Translations under genes and position numbers: made by a program | Source of the DNA: Loxodes magnus | Lineage: Eukaryota > Ciliophora > Karyorelictea > Loxodida > Loxodidae | Reading direction: 5' to 3' | NCBI GenBank assembly: GCA_946699065.1 | Contig: CAMPDV010000260.1 | Coordinates: forward strand, 1 to 64,000 | Length of the DNA stretch: 64,000 nucleotides | The notes under the pieces: model-generated | Database searches by the model: none | Seen by the model: only the letters and a program-made list of their open reading frames with translations | What the model was told of the DNA's origin: nothing | In this document: in pieces, positions 37,490-50,714 of the stretch | Layout: each line of letters opens with the position of its first letter | Numbering within the stretch: position 1 is the stretch's first letter

Positions 37490-38040
37490 AATTATTATGG
37501 ATAACAATTTCAAATCTACTGGAGCTTTCTATTTATTAGTAAGAACCTAGCTAAAATATTAAGGAACCTTGTCCAATTCTTTATAGATTTGGATATTTTC
37601 TAACTAAGTGTATTTCTTACTTATTTTTGAAGGAGTAAAAGAAGTTCCAAACTGCTTTATGATTCTATTTAATTTGCTTATTCCCTTATTTTAGAGATAT
37701 AGTTAAAGACATTTAACCACTTTCCAACTAAAAATATAGTTCTCCTTTTTTCCAGTTCCATCAACTTTATAACTAAAAACAATTTCTAAAAGTAGTCTTG
37801 AAATGTTTCCTTAGCTTTATCCTAAAAGGTGGCTTTTCTTATTTAAGGGTAATTCTAAGTCTAGCAATTTAGTCTTTTAAAGATCTTAATGAATTTGTTA
37901 TATCATAGAAAAAGTTGATTTCAAGTGATGCTCTATATTTTAATTTTAAACTAGCACTATAGTTATAACCTTAACTTTACTAACTCTCCTTGTCTTATTT
38001 AATAACTGTATATTAGTTAATATCTAAGCTTTATAATTAA
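37490..38040 (-). pseudogene. C-terminal relic of the two-TM family (left arm)
   Basis: On the minus strand this resembles only the C-terminal block of members A, C and D: a HLKINFF-like segment, then DKAKETFQDYF, NVFNYISK, and in another phase SQVLTNKQKAPVDLK. The phase changes at least twice and the first two thirds of the protein are missing. Mirror copy at 47,030-47,580. Confidence 0.6.
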
Positions 38041-38420
38041 CTTAAGGATATCTAAGATACCTTATTCATTTTAGATATCAAAGCGGTTTATATTTTGACG
38101 CTTTACATGGTTAGTAAAAGCTGTATACAAAATAGCTATTTCCATTAAGATAAATATTAGGTGTTGGTGAAGAATAATAAATGGACTTACTTTATAGATA
38201 TTAACCTAAGTTTTAGATAGAGATGAGATATTCAAGATAGAATATAAAGCAAATAATTGAAAAGAAGATAGTTTAACTGAAGGTAAGATACTAAAATTTA
38301 AGTAGACTAGAGTTTTAGATAAAAAAGCAACCAAATGTATTTATAATAGGAGAAATAGAGTCTTATCAAGTATACAATTCTATTTAGTTTAATTATTATA
38401 TTGAAGCTTAGTTTCAAGAT
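38041..38420. other. AT-rich DNA, nothing recognised (left arm)
   Basis: Low-complexity A/T-rich stretch between the relic and the long open frame J. No supported feature. Confidence 0.45.
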
Positions 38421-40560
38421 GAAAGATATATAAAGTGAAGAAAAAACTGATTAAAGTTGTAAATAGAAACTTTTAATAAGGTAAAGTTAAACTAAGTATT
38501 GCTAAGGAAAATAAGTATTGGAATGAAAGTTAATATTCATTTATTAATAAACAGTAAACAAAACTACCAGAATAAGATTAGGCCTAGACACTTATAGATC
38601 AAGAATCAAATAGAAAACAAGCAGTTACAATAAAGATAATCAAGTAGAGAAAGCAAATGTTAGTATTAGAACGATAAAGTGAAATAGAAACTTAAAAAGA
38701 AACTTAAACATTATCTTCAGATATAGATATTGATATTAATAATTAAACAAAGAAAATAAAAGATGAATTCTATAAAGTAAGTAGATCCTTCTTCATTCTT
38801 TAAAGGATTATATAATATAAGAAAAAAGCAAATCAAACTTAATCAGTTTGCAGAGATGTTGAATTAATATTAACAAACCATAAGTATAAAAATATAATAA
38901 TAGTAAGAAATAAGTGCAACCAAAATGTTATTTTAGATAATTAAAGATAAAAAGATAATACAGAATTACATAACTAGTTTAAATAATAATCTATAGCATA
39001 TTAAATAGCTTTAATCAACAATTATTAATATTTAAACCTATTTAATAATCTCAATAAATTTAAGGAAATAGTTAAATAGTTAAATCATAAAGATAAGCAT
39101 TTAATAAAAGTAAGAAATTAGTAATTTCTAGATGTTTTATTAGCAAAAGCTTTAATAAAGAAATAATAACAAATAGGAATTAAATAAATAGCTTGTTAAA
39201 CTAGTTATTAGTAATAAAAATAATAAGACTTGTATTGGTTACATTAGTCTATAGATAAATATCTAAGTTAGATGTAACATACTAAAAACAATATTATAGA
39301 AGTCTAATCTGAAATATTTCATTGATAAGAGTAAAAACATGAAGCTTAGTACTAAGATAAACTAATAAACTATTATTAGGGATAATAAGTTTAACTGAGG
39401 TTGTAGAAGAAACTGAGAAAAGTGAAATTAGTATTAAAGCATTTTCAGGTCATCGAACGTATTTTAGACTAAGATTTAGTTATTTTAAAAAGAAGGTAGA
39501 ATAGAAGGCATAGCTATAAAAAAGTAAAGACTGAAGGTATATTTTAAGAACTAGAAAATTAGAGAAGAATTTCAGTAAAGTATTTTGAACATCTTTGAAC
39601 ACAAAAGAAACAAATTACTTATAAGATATGCAAAAACAACAAATTAATACTGAAATAATCTCATACTAATGCTAATTTGAAACTGGATTTAAATAAAAAG
39701 AATTAACCATAAAACGAAAAGAAGTTTCTTAATATGATAGTTAATATTCTGTTGAAATTTTAGAAGAATTCAAGAGGCTATTCCTTAAGGTAAAAAATAC
39801 TCTAGTGGAAGAATTAAAATAAAGATTGAGCTTCTTTAATAAAATTTTATCAGTTTAAACGACAAAGAGTTTTGACTACGTCATCCACTAATATTGATAA
39901 TAAGATAGACTGAAATTAAGATTTTAGAACTGATAAGACTTTAGTGAGAAATACAAATAGTTGAAAGAAAGCTAGTTGCTAAAGCACAGAAATGGAAAAG
40001 CTTCGACTTTAATGTAAAAAAATCTTCAACAAAAGCTCCATTAAATCTATAAATTGCCACAGCTACTAAAGCAAATCTGAATGGCAGTCAACAAAATTTA
40101 AGAATCATACGTTTGAACTAAATAAATCAGAAGATAATGAAGAATACATAAATTCAAAAAAATTAATACATAAAACACTGAGCTAAGTATTATAATATCT
40201 AGAAATAAAAAAACATTTGCAAGCTAAGCGAAAATCACTAGACAAAATCAGATAACTTAATCTAATTTTAGTTAAACATTTACATAAATAAAATCTCTAA
40301 AGTAAATGCAAAATACATATAATATTCAAAATAGATAACACAAAATTCAAGAGATGAACTATACAAAAAACATCTAGGCAACTTAAAAGAAATATCATTG
40401 TTTTTTATAAGAAGCTACTGAGATAAATTTTAATAATAAGAAAGCACAAAGGGAATATATATAATTTAAGAAAAGCTATTTTAATAACTATGATAGCTAA
40501 TTATAAAGATATAATGATCATAGTTAAGATTCAAATTAATTTAATGAAGTCATTAGTATT
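38421..40560 (+). CDS. Long open frame J across the inner arm boundary, doubtful coding
   Basis: One plus-strand phase stays readable for about 700 codons with around half a dozen TGA codons. Composition is Lys/Gln/Asn/Ile-rich with helical stretches (LRLQKKLRKVKLVLKHF). The arm boundary at 39,895 cuts it after TTSSTNI. The right-arm counterpart shares the upstream part, then continues into different spacer sequence. Against real coding: the two arms differ by several single-base indels in this region (for example near 39,480 and 39,690-39,740), which break the phase in one copy or the other. I list it because of its length only. Confidence 0.25.
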
Positions 40561-42023
40561 TTATAACTAATTTGAGTAAATTAATAATTAAAGGAACAAA
40601 GATATTTTGTAAGTATAATTTTAACCCTTTAGATTAAGACTAAGAGATTATAAAATAGAATTTTAAAAATAGAGATAGAATATATTGAAATGATTAGATG
40701 ATCTAAATTTCAAGAAATTAAAGGTTATAGAAAAAGCTAAGTTTACAAAATATTTTAGCTCAGTCTTATTCTGCTAAATGCTAGTGATTTATTCTGGCAT
40801 GTTTCAAAATGAAATTCTTTTTAAGCATTAAGAGAATCTATTTTTCTAATATTAATTAAATTTGTACTTTGCAATGTTTCCATGTTGAGGTATCTTTTTT
40901 AATATTTTCTAAAGTTTCCTCTTAACTAATTTTAATTTAGTTAGACAGTAGCTTTAATGAATGAGCTTGATAATTTAGCAAGCTTTGCTTCCATCTGTGA
41001 TAGCTCAAAGGTAATTCAAATTAGAATGCTTTTTTTGTTGTCCCCAAGTTTTTACTCTCTCAAGATAGCTAAGCCAATGCATGATCTTGCTGAATCCTTT
41101 AAAATTAAATTTGATAATTTCTCCTTTGGTAGAGCTGATCTAGCTGCAGTATAGGCCTGAGTTACTCTTAATTTCCTTTAAATAAAAGCTTTGCTAAGCT
41201 TTATGTATTTTTTCTAATAATAGTATTAGATAATGCAATCTAGCTTTGGCCTTCTAATCTATCTACTTTGTTGTTTAAGCAAGCAAAATTATTATCTCTA
41301 AATCCTTAAACTATTTTTCGAACTCATGTTAAAGTTTCGAATTTCAACAGACTTAGAAAATCAGCTTTTATTACCCTCGTTTTCATGCTAATATAATCTA
41401 TTGATGGAAAAATTTAATCCAGTCCCTTCTTATTTCAGCTTAAGCTTAATCTCTTCGTTTACTCTACTCAATAGCTGAATCACTACACCTGTCCTTTTTA
41501 TTGGATTACCTAAATGGATTTTTACATTTGCTGCTAAATTGCTTGCTCTTACTTCTGCTGAATTAAAAAATTACAACATTCAGTTATTAATTCTGACTGT
41601 CTAACTATTTTCTTCCAGGAACTCTCTATTTTAAGTCTTATATTTATTTCAAAAGTAAAGCCTAACTTTTCAAAAGAAACTAGTTGCTAAATACTATAAC
41701 TCAAATTTCTTTCTATTCTGCTCGAATTCTCAAAGTTATACCTTCATCCAAATCCTTTTCTTTCTTGTGCTTCCTTTTTCCTTTAACTTCAATAAAGCAA
41801 AGCTACCATATAAAAGCATCTCATTGCTTTCTTTTTGAATGATCTAGCCTTACTACCTTATTACTATTATTTAAATTCAAATCTTATTACTAAATTACTT
41901 ACATTAAGTCTAGTCTAAATTAAAATTAATTAGTTCACTTTTATAATACCTTTGTAAAAGTCCTTTTCAGCCTAATTTTAGCAAAGAAGTAGATATATAG
42001 ATTAAAGGGACTATTTATAGTTA
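40561..42023. other. Spacer DNA with minus-strand coding-like segments
   Basis: Less A/T-biased than most intergenic DNA here. On the minus strand around 41,300-41,960 there are coiled-coil-like and Ser/Asn-rich stretches (LSRVNEEIKLKLKQEG, VRASNLAANVKIHLG), in more than one phase. No start, stop or family can be given. It may be a decayed gene downstream of the Kelch gene. Confidence 0.35.
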
Positions 42024-43802
42024 TCATTATTATATAAATTAAATGTTTATCATAGTCTTTTAAATAACTCATATCTATATCTTCAGCCAGTTTCTCTGCA
42101 TATGCTGTGTCTATTTCTCATCATAACTGTATAATATATTGTCTTAGTCTGAGCTGTACATTCATATTCGATTTGTCTCATAAATGCCGTTGTACCAAAA
42201 TGAATTGCTCATGTATGGATATGCTGTTCCATTTTCTTATACTGTCTTTCAATCCATGGTGAGTGTCTTTCCTAAGCAATTGCAATTATCAAATAAGTAA
42301 ACGCTATCTTTCTCCTGTACTTCTACAGCTGATAATCTGTATGCTGGTACAGGCAATTTTATTGAATTACTCAGCTATCATTTATCTTATGTTAGATCAT
42401 AAAAGCATACAAAGGCTTAAGACTAACCATTAAACCAGTTGACACCAAAATGTCCTCCAAATGTTCAAATCATATCATAGCCATAGCATGTTCCATGTAG
42501 ATATCCCTTATATAAATGATCTGCTATTTTATTAGTAGCATTTCCATTCAAATCGTATGTCTCACAAGCGTTCATTAAATCGTCCTAAGAATCTACTCCA
42601 CCAATTATAAAAAAAATGTTTCTGTTATCAAAGGAAAGAGATGTGTCTTTCCTTGGAAGGATTAGGTTTGCTTCTTTGCTTATCTACTTATTTTCTATCC
42701 TCAATATGTGGTTAAGATGGCTATTTGTATCCGCTCCTCCTACTAAGAAAAGTTAAGTGATAGATATTTGATATGTAGGAGTGTAGTTGTTATAAATGGG
42801 CTAGAGATTGGGAATTTCTATTTTTGGTCATGAGATAGCATTCAGTGAAAGACTGACAGTTTGCAGAATATTCGAGCTATGCATTATTCTCATATAGTTA
42901 GTCCATTTAAAAGCGATCAAATTATGCTTCTTTCCTCTTATTACCTCAGGTGCACTCGTACTCGCTTATTTAATTGCTACTTCCTAAGCTTTTTTGTACT
43001 ATATTTCTCCAAGTTAGTACTTCATGAAGGCTTTAATTAGCTCTTATATCTCCAATTCCTGGTTTATATACTAGAACCCATACTCTTTAAGCTTTATTTC
43101 TTTAGATATTATTTCAGGTACTTTCTTTATAAATGACTTTAATTCTAGCAAGCTACTATCGTTTTAAGGAACTAAAGATTCTATCTCATTTATTTACTAA
43201 TCAACTTAATCTATTTACTCTTATATCTCTTTATCTAGTTTAGTTTTATCACTCTCTACCGATTTTATTCTACTCTACCATGTATTATTTATTTGCTTGA
43301 TCAATGCTTACGCACTAATTCTCAGTTCATTTTTATAATTCTAAATCTGCTTTTCTATTTCCAACTTTTAGCTTGCAAGCTTTTACTTCTATTCTTACAA
43401 TTTCTAAATATGTAACTTTTTATGCTCCATTGTCTCTTAATACTTCTTATACTTTAACTCTTCTATAGCTTTCTCTACCTGCTTAATTTTATGACCCTTA
43501 TGATTAATGTCTGCACACTCAGAGCATATAATATCATTATCATTTTTACAATATAGGCTCAGCTTTTCTTAAGGATGGACTTAACATCATTCAACAAAAT
43601 TCTATTTTACAGGCAAATCTAGAGTTTTCAGTTATAATGGTGTTTTTTCAGTAGCAACATGACACTGAGGACAGTCAATTTTATAACTTTACTAATAAGA
43701 ATCAAAAACACATTCTTTGCACAATATATGTTAGCAGTCTAATTCTTTAGGTGTCTTTTAATCAGTATCAAAATTACTTTTACAATTATAGCATAACTAC
43801 AT
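42024..43802 (-). CDS. RING / B-box / coiled-coil / Kelch protein (TRIM-like)
   Basis: ATG at 43,802. RING finger at residues 4-47 (C4-x2-C7...C23-x-H25-x2-C28-x2-C31...C44-x2-C47), typical of ubiquitin ligases. B-box at residues 73-104 with spacing C-x2-H-x8-C-x7-C-x2-C-x4-H-x2-H. Then about 220 residues of coiled coil and, from about residue 340, Kelch blades (LFLVGGADTN, FIIGGVDSQ, WTFGGHFG, YDLTQDKWQLSN). Six internal TGA codons fall at Trp positions, including the blade Trp at 42,378-42,380. RING-B-box-coiled-coil with a C-terminal propeller is the TRIM plan; the likely role is substrate-binding E3 ligase (inference). TGA at 42,069 or the TAA-TGA-TAA cluster ending at 42,024 may be the stop. 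Present once, in the palindrome loop. Confidence 0.85.
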
Positions 43803-45152
43803 TTTTATTATTTTCTTTATTAAATTTCCTCATTTTATTTAGTTTATTCCATAACTCTAAAAACTCATAAGTTTGCTTATCCTTCAGCTTTCAAGCCAGT
43901 AAAAATGTTTTTTGATATCTACTTGAATAAAGCATTTGGAGATAGATTCTCTAAATACCTTTTTAACCTTTAAGGATATACTTGCAACCTTATATTTACT
44001 AATTATTATATTTGATATAAGTTCTTTTTGTATTGTGATGCTTACAGTGACACTTGCAAGATATTGAGTATAAAGAGTAGTGTTATTAGATGAAAAGATT
44101 ACGTAAATAAGATTTAAACTTAGATGTTTAGTATAACTTTGTTTTTTCCTCTGCTACTAAGGAAATAAAGATTTGCTTATTTACTTTCTTAATAACATAA
44201 AATTACTTTTGGTATTTATTCTTTTCACTGATATTTTTACCTATCTTTGAAACTAATCTCGAAGCTGGATTTTTCTTTGATACTTGTTAAGCTTATGGAG
44301 TATAGTTATGAAGTTTAATTTGAAGCTTTATTTAAAAAATTTGTCATCTTAATAAGTTATCCTTTCTTATGGTAAAATCAGCATCTTGTTACTGTTTTTT
44401 CTCCTTCCAATATTAAATCTTTATCTCTTAACCTTTTTTCCTTTTTCCATTAAATGATAGTATAAATACCTTTCCATCTACTAATTACTTTGATACAATA
44501 TTTTCTAACTTTTTCATTTCCTAAGTTTGTCTTAGAATAAAGTAATTATGAAGTTGATTTAGTAATCTTACTGCAATGAAATTAAAAATTAAGATATTTT
44601 CTAAAGATAAAGTTTAGTAGATTAATAGCTATTTATTTAATCAGTTATTATACTCTCTTATTAGACTCTTTTACTATTACTATTATAAATACATTTTTTA
44701 ACTTTTAGTTGCCTGCTAGATAATAAATGCTTGATATGCTAAATAGTTTTTTTATTTTTCATTCTAGGAAAATTCTCTTCAGCTTAGCCCTTGCATTTTC
44801 ATTTTATTATTCTAAAGATCTCTTACTTAGCTGAGCAATTATTATTAGAGCTTTGACTCACAGTAAAGATTCAGTCCAGAATTTATTATTCAAAACTGCA
44901 TTATTTGATTTATTTCCTTTTTGATGATTATTAATCCTAAAACTAATTTTTAGTGGTTTTTCTTTTCACTCCTTTCTTTGTTTAAGCATATTCTCAAGTA
45001 AACTTTCATTCTTCATCCAAATTTTTATCTATATTTCCCTCCTATGCTTTTATCAGAACAAATGAATTAAATCTAGCCTCTCAAAGTTGAAATTCTTTCG
45101 CTTCGTTATCTAAATATGATTAAATTTATGATTTTTTCCTTTTCTTGCTATG
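43803..45152. other. Spacer DNA; continuation of right-arm open frame on minus
   Basis: The minus-strand frame of the right arm passes TTSSTNI at 45,153 and continues here with coding-like segments (DNEAKEFQLWEARFN, LDEEWKFTWEYAQTKKG; several Trp are TGA) down to at least about 44,770. The sequence differs from the corresponding left side beyond 39,895. Whether either version is a real gene is open. Confidence 0.35.
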
Positions 45153-46700
45153 AATATTAGTGGAAGACGTAGTCAAAACTCTTTGTCGTTTATATTGATA
45201 AAATTTTATTAAAGAAGCTCAATCTTTATTTTAATTCTTCCACTAGAATATTTCTTACCTTAAGGTATAGCCTCTTGAATTCTTCTAAAATTTCCACAGA
45301 ATATTAACTAGCCATATTAAGAAACTTCTTTTGTTTTATGGTTAATTCTTTTTTTTAATCCAGCTTCGAGTTAGCTTTAGTATGAGATTATTTCAGTATT
45401 AATTTGTTGTTTTTGCATATCTTATAATTAATTTGCTTCTTTTGTGTTCAAAGATGTTCAAAATACTTTACTGAAATTCTTCTCTAATTTTCTAGTTCTT
45501 AAAATATACCTTCAGTCTTTACTTTTTTATAGCTATGCCTTCTATTCTACCTTCTTTTTAAAATAACTAAATCTTAGTCTTAAAGTACATTCGATGACCT
45601 GAAAATGTTATAATACTAATTTCACTTTTCTCCGTCTCTTCTACAGCCTCAGTTAAACTTATTATCACTAATAATAGTTTATTAGTTTATCTTAGTACTA
45701 AGCTTCATGTTTTTACTCTTATCAATGAAATATTTCAGATTAGACTTCTATAATATTGTTTTTAGTATGTTACATCTAACTTAGATATTTATCTATAGAC
45801 TAATGTAACCAATACAAGTCTTATTATTTTTATTACTAATAACTAGTTTAACAAGCTATTTATTTAATTCCTATTTGTTATTATTTCTTTATTAAAGCTT
45901 TTGCTAATAAAACATCTAGAAATTACTAATTTCTTACTTTTATTAAATGCTTATCTTTATGATTTAACTATTTAACTATTTCCTTAAATTTATTGAGATT
46001 ATTAAATAGGTTTAAATATTAGTAATTGTTGATTAAAGCTATTTAATATGCTATAGATTATTATTTAAACTAGTTATGTAATTCTGTATTATCTTTTTAT
46101 CTTTAATTATCTAAAATAACATTTTGGTTGCACTTATTTCTTTCTATTATTATATTTTTATACTTATGGCTTGTTAATATTAATTCAACATCTCTGCAAA
46201 CTGATTAAGTTTGATTTGCTTTTTTCTTATATTATATAATCCTTTAAAGAATGAAGAAGGATCTACTTACATTATAGAATTCATCTTTTATTCTATTTGT
46301 TTAATTATTAATATCAATATCTATATCTGAAGATAATGTTTTAGTTTCTTTTTAAGTTTCTATTTCACTTTATCGTTCTAATACTAACATTTGCTTTCTC
46401 TACTTGATTATCTTTATTGTAACTGCTTGTTTTCTATTTGATTCTTGATCTATAAGTGTCTAGGCCTAATCTTATTCTGGTAGTTTTGTTTACTGTTTAT
46501 TAATAAATGAATATTAACTTTCATTCCAATACTTATTTTCCTTAGCAATACTTAGTTTAACTTTACCTTATTAAAAGTTTCTATTTACAACTTTAATCAG
46601 TTTTTTCTTCACTTTATATATCTTTCATCTTGAAACTAAGCTTCAATATAATAATTAAACTAAATAGAATTGTATACTTGATAAGACTCTATTTCTCCTA
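45153..46700 (-). CDS. Open frame J, right-arm counterpart, doubtful coding
   Basis: Reverse counterpart of 38,421-39,895. Several one-base differences from the left arm change the phase, so at most one of the two could encode the full frame. Listed for completeness. Confidence 0.2.
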
Positions 46701-47029
46701 TTATAAATACATTTGGTTGCTTTTTTATCTAAAACTCTAGTCTACTTAAATTTTAGTATCTTACCTTCAGTTAAACTATCTTCTTTTCAATTATTTGCTT
46801 TATATTCTATCTTGAATATCTCATCTCTATCTAAAACTTAGGTTAATATCTATAAAGTAAGTCCATTTATTATTCTTCACCAACACCTAATATTTATCTT
46901 AATGGAAATAGCTATTTTGTATACAGCTTTTACTAACCATGTAAAGCGTCAAAATATAAACCGCTTTGATATCTAAAATGAATAAGGTATCTTAGATATC
47001 CTTAAGTTAATTATAAAGCTTAGATATTA

Positions 47030-47580
47030 ACTAATATACAGTTATTAAATAAGACAAGGAGAGTTAGTAAAGTTAAGGTTATAACTATAGTGCTAGTTTA
47101 AAATTAAAATATAGAGCATCACTTGAAATCAACTTTTTCTATGATATAACAAATTCATTAAGATCTTTAAAAGACTAAATTGCTAGACTTAGAATTACCC
47201 TTAAATAAGAAAAGCCACCTTTTAGGATAAAGCTAAGGAAACATTTCAAGACTACTTTTAGAAATTGTTTTTAGTTATAAAGTTGATGGAACTGGAAAAA
47301 AGGAGAACTATATTTTTAGTTGGAAAGTGGTTAAATGTCTTTAACTATATCTCTAAAATAAGGGAATAAGCAAATTAAATAGAATCATAAAGCAGTTTGG
47401 AACTTCTTTTACTCCTTCAAAAATAAGTAAGAAATACACTTAGTTAGAAAATATCCAAATCTATAAAGAATTGGACAAGGTTCCTTAATATTTTAGCTAG
47501 GTTCTTACTAATAAATAGAAAGCTCCAGTAGATTTGAAATTGTTATCCATAATAATTAAAAAAGATCATCAAGTATGTAG
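47030..47580 (+). pseudogene. C-terminal relic of the two-TM family (right arm)
   Basis: Mirror of 37,490-38,040. ASLEINFFYDITNSLRSLK corresponds to the HLKINFF region of member A. It is followed by the shifted NVFNYISK and PVDLK blocks. No N-terminal two thirds. Confidence 0.6.
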
Positions 47581-48569
47581 AGTAGATTAAAATAGCAATC
47601 TAGTTAAATATAAAAATTAAGCTAAATAAGTTTTCTGTTTACTCTAGTAAAGTACATATTCTAAAAAATATTCTCATGATTCTGATCTTTACAACTAATC
47701 CTAAGTGATAAGAAGAAACTAGTTAAAATCCTAGATAAAATAAACATTTATCATATCAATCAGACATTAAATTTTATATAGCTTTTCTAAATTAAGAGTG
47801 ATAGATAGCTTTAGTATACGATGGAAAACACTAGTTTAGAATCTTGAAAAAGGAATTTCAGAAGTTTAGAACTAAAATTTTAAAAGTCTTCTACTCACTT
47901 CATTAAATTATCAACTAATAAAGCATTAGATCTTCAAGATTTTCATTAACCTTTTGCATAATATGTTGTCTGTGTGAGCAATGCTAAACTCTAAATATTA
48001 TATATGAAAATAGATGCTAAAAAGAGATGCAACATAAGTATTTTTATAATATATTACTAGGGTTATATAAGTAAATTTTCAAAACATTAATGTTTATCAA
48101 TTACAAAGCAATCTTCATAAAATTTTAGAGTCAACAAGAGATAAATAGTTTTATATAGACTAAGTAGTAAAAAACAAGAGCAAAAACAAGAAAAAAGTTA
48201 AGAGAAAGCATTAATGATGACACTATATTATATTTTAAAATAAAATCCTAAGTATTTAGTAGAGGAAAATAGCACTAGCATTTAAAGACATAAGATATTA
48301 TTTTACTTATAATTTAAACTTATTATATATAATTCTCTTACTTTTGAACCATATTCATAATTTTATATATAACAATTTACCTTTATATGTTTAAATAAAC
48401 TTTATATATCTTAATTAAAGCCTATTTTGATGTTCAAAAATACATTAATAACAGGTATTTATTTATTATATATATCTATCTTTTTTATCCTTTTTCGATA
48501 TTTTGATCAAAGCTTTTTATTATCAAGAAAAAAAGATTAATTATTTGTAAATATCATGTGCTGGGATTG
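47581..48569. other. AT-rich intergenic DNA with empty insertion site (right arm)
   Basis: Contains a single copy of the 12-bp target of the gag-only retroposon near 47,920-47,935. Otherwise A/T-rich with no gene recognised, including the mirror of 35,641-36,247. Confidence 0.5.
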
Positions 48570-49030
48570 TTTCGTGATAGCTTACTCTCTTAGAGTTTTT
48601 TATTCTAAATGGACTTTAATGGACTTAATGGGATATCAAACTTATAAATTTCTACAAACAGATACCACCATATTTACTAAATAAATACTTAGTAATCATA
48701 AAATTAAAGCCTCTACTAAGGTATGATAATATAAGATAATCTCTCTTCAAAATTTTAAATCTAAGTATATGTAAAGCCATATAACTCAAAATCTAGCTCT
48801 CTATTAATTTGATTATCAAAAGTAGCAAAGATTTTAGCCTTTAGTATTAAAGTATCTTCTTCAAGGTCTGTTTTTAATACCTTCTCAGATATTAATTATC
48901 TTTTTCAAGCTGCTTTAGCAATGGGTTGATCTATATGTCTTATCCTTATAATTGACTCTTAAAATTTCTTTGCTATAATGAAATGACATTATTCTATATC
49001 TCATTTGTCTGTTTAGTTTAAAATATACCA
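48570..49030 (-). CDS. Unrecognised coding-like region M (right arm)
   Basis: Mirror of 35,180-35,640. The readable phase (KTDLEEDTLIL, FDNQINRELDFELYGF) is kept, with a few substitutions. Start, stop and family unknown. Confidence 0.3.
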
Positions 49031-49748
49031 GATAACTAGATTCTAGATCTAATTAATTGAAAGAGTTTTAATCTAATTAGATACTTATATATAAAAAGAT
49101 CTAAGGGATTTAAGGAAAAAAGGATAAATAAAGCTAGAGGGATTCGTTGGAAAGCTTCATTTTGATGATTCATTATCATGCAATCTTGGTGTTAATCAGC
49201 TAGGAGTAATTTAAGAGTTATGAATAGCAAAAAAAGCAGTTGATTCTTTAGCCTAAAGACTTACATTTTTAGAGCTAAATTTTAAACCTTAAAAAGAGAC
49301 TAAATCTAATTAAATAACTACCGTTCATTTTAGGTTTAAGCAAGTTGAAAAAAATTAGCATCTATAAAAATAAAGCATTTATAGCTTATTTTCATTCGTT
49401 AGAAAGCAAAAGAGAATTTAGAAGTAAAAGTAAGTAATTAACTTAGTAAAATTGATACTCATTAAAAAGAATAATCTAAATTTTGGATTAACAAAAATAG
49501 GGAAAATTAAATACTTAAAGAAAGAAAGTCTGCTGTATATCTCTTGAAATTGGAGTAAATATTTTGAAGAAAAATAGAGAAAATAAATCATAAAAAGATA
49601 TTCAAAGAGGTTGATTTATTGGACTTTGAGTACATACAGGCAATTATTTTATTAACCAACGAAGCTTAACTTAAATTTAAATAGAGAAAAAAGATTATAG
49701 GATAGTTTAAATTAAAATGATAGCTCTTTTTTTAATAGCATTAGACTG
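49031..49748. other. AT-rich intergenic DNA (right arm)
   Basis: Mirror of 34,440-35,179; no supported feature. Confidence 0.45.
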
Positions 49749-50215
49749 ATGAAATAAAAACAAGTTTCCGAAACTATCTTTTAAGTTTGGAATATTGACA
49801 TAAAACTATTTATAAGGACAAGCTAATTTTTACTCTCCAACTTGATTACAAATCATAGTAATATGTGATAGATAGAGATACAAATCTTCCTTAGTTCTTC
49901 GTTTAGTTTACATAGAAATTTGTAGTAATATTTTCTTATTTAGACTCGACTTAGGATTATCAAAAATTCACTTGATTATCACCAGTTTTATTAAAATTGA
50001 GAACTCATAAATGAATATAGCTAAAGCAGTTTCTCCCATTAACGAAGATAAAACTTATAGAAAATAAGCCAGTTCAAGGAATCTTTTATTGTAACAAGTT
50101 ATCAACTCAAAACTCTCAAACGAAATATATATTTAAAGGTCTTTCACAATGTAAGCAGAATTAGCTTATTAAATAAATCTGAGAAGACATACTAGAACTA
50201 CATTAATATATTATA
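49749..50215 (+). CDS. Unrecognised open frame L (right arm)
   Basis: Mirror of 33,970-34,439, same start (MKQKRVSETIFQVWNIDIK) and same TGA-encoded Trp. Coding status uncertain. Confidence 0.3.
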
Positions 50216-50714
50216 ATCTTTATATTTAATTTATTATTTTGGTATATATCTTTCCTTTTTAATACATCATAATATGCTTCCTAAAGATACTCTAAATTCT
50301 AAATATCTCTAGTCATCATGAGAGAAAAATGAAAAGGTATTAATGAAAAAGCTAGAAATTCAAGATTTTAAATGTGGAATACACTCATTGAGATAGATCA
50401 GAAATAGGCAATTTTTAAAATAGCTTGTGGCTATTTTTTTAGAACTCTGATAATTTACGAAATATCTCAATAAATATTAAGAAAACGCTACCAATTTATT
50501 CAATCACATACTCAAGAGTAAACCTAATATAAAAATAAAGTATTCTGATTTACTAAATTCTCAAAAGGTCATTAAAAATGAAGTCAACTCTATTTCTTGC
50601 TTAATGAGATTTGACAAGTATATTGAAATATATTAGACGTAGAATTTAAAAATGGTATGCTTGTATATTTAATTTTCTTAAATTATCAATAAATAAAAGA
50701 TAATCAAAAGTAAA
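50216..50714. other. Upstream region of gene D (right arm)
   Basis: A/T-rich, mirror of 33,465-33,969. Presumably carries the D promoter; no motif identified. Confidence 0.45.

Larger units (their letters stand above)
20692..39895. repeat. Left arm of a giant imperfect inverted repeat
   Basis: This 19.2-kb arm is repeated in reverse at 45,153-63,144. Outer ends share aaggtgttattattcttc (left 20,692; right, reversed, about 63,126-63,144). Inner ends share ccactaatatt (left to 39,895; right from 45,153). Gene order, orientation and intergenic DNA are colinear throughout. The length difference of about 1.2 kb is explained almost entirely by two insertions in this arm (28,629-28,999 and 36,260-37,117). 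Divergence is patchy, from near-identical stretches to clusters of substitutions. Confidence 0.95.
39896..45152. other. Spacer (loop) between the inverted arms
   Basis: 5.26 kb present once. It holds the RING/B-box/Kelch gene at 42,024-43,802. At both edges long open frames cross from the arms into spacer sequence that differs between the two sides. Confidence 0.85.

Noticed and set aside
40957..41154. 65-residue standard-code frame on plus in the spacer
   Set aside because: No domain, no neighbours in the same direction; the opposite strand is the more coding-like one here.
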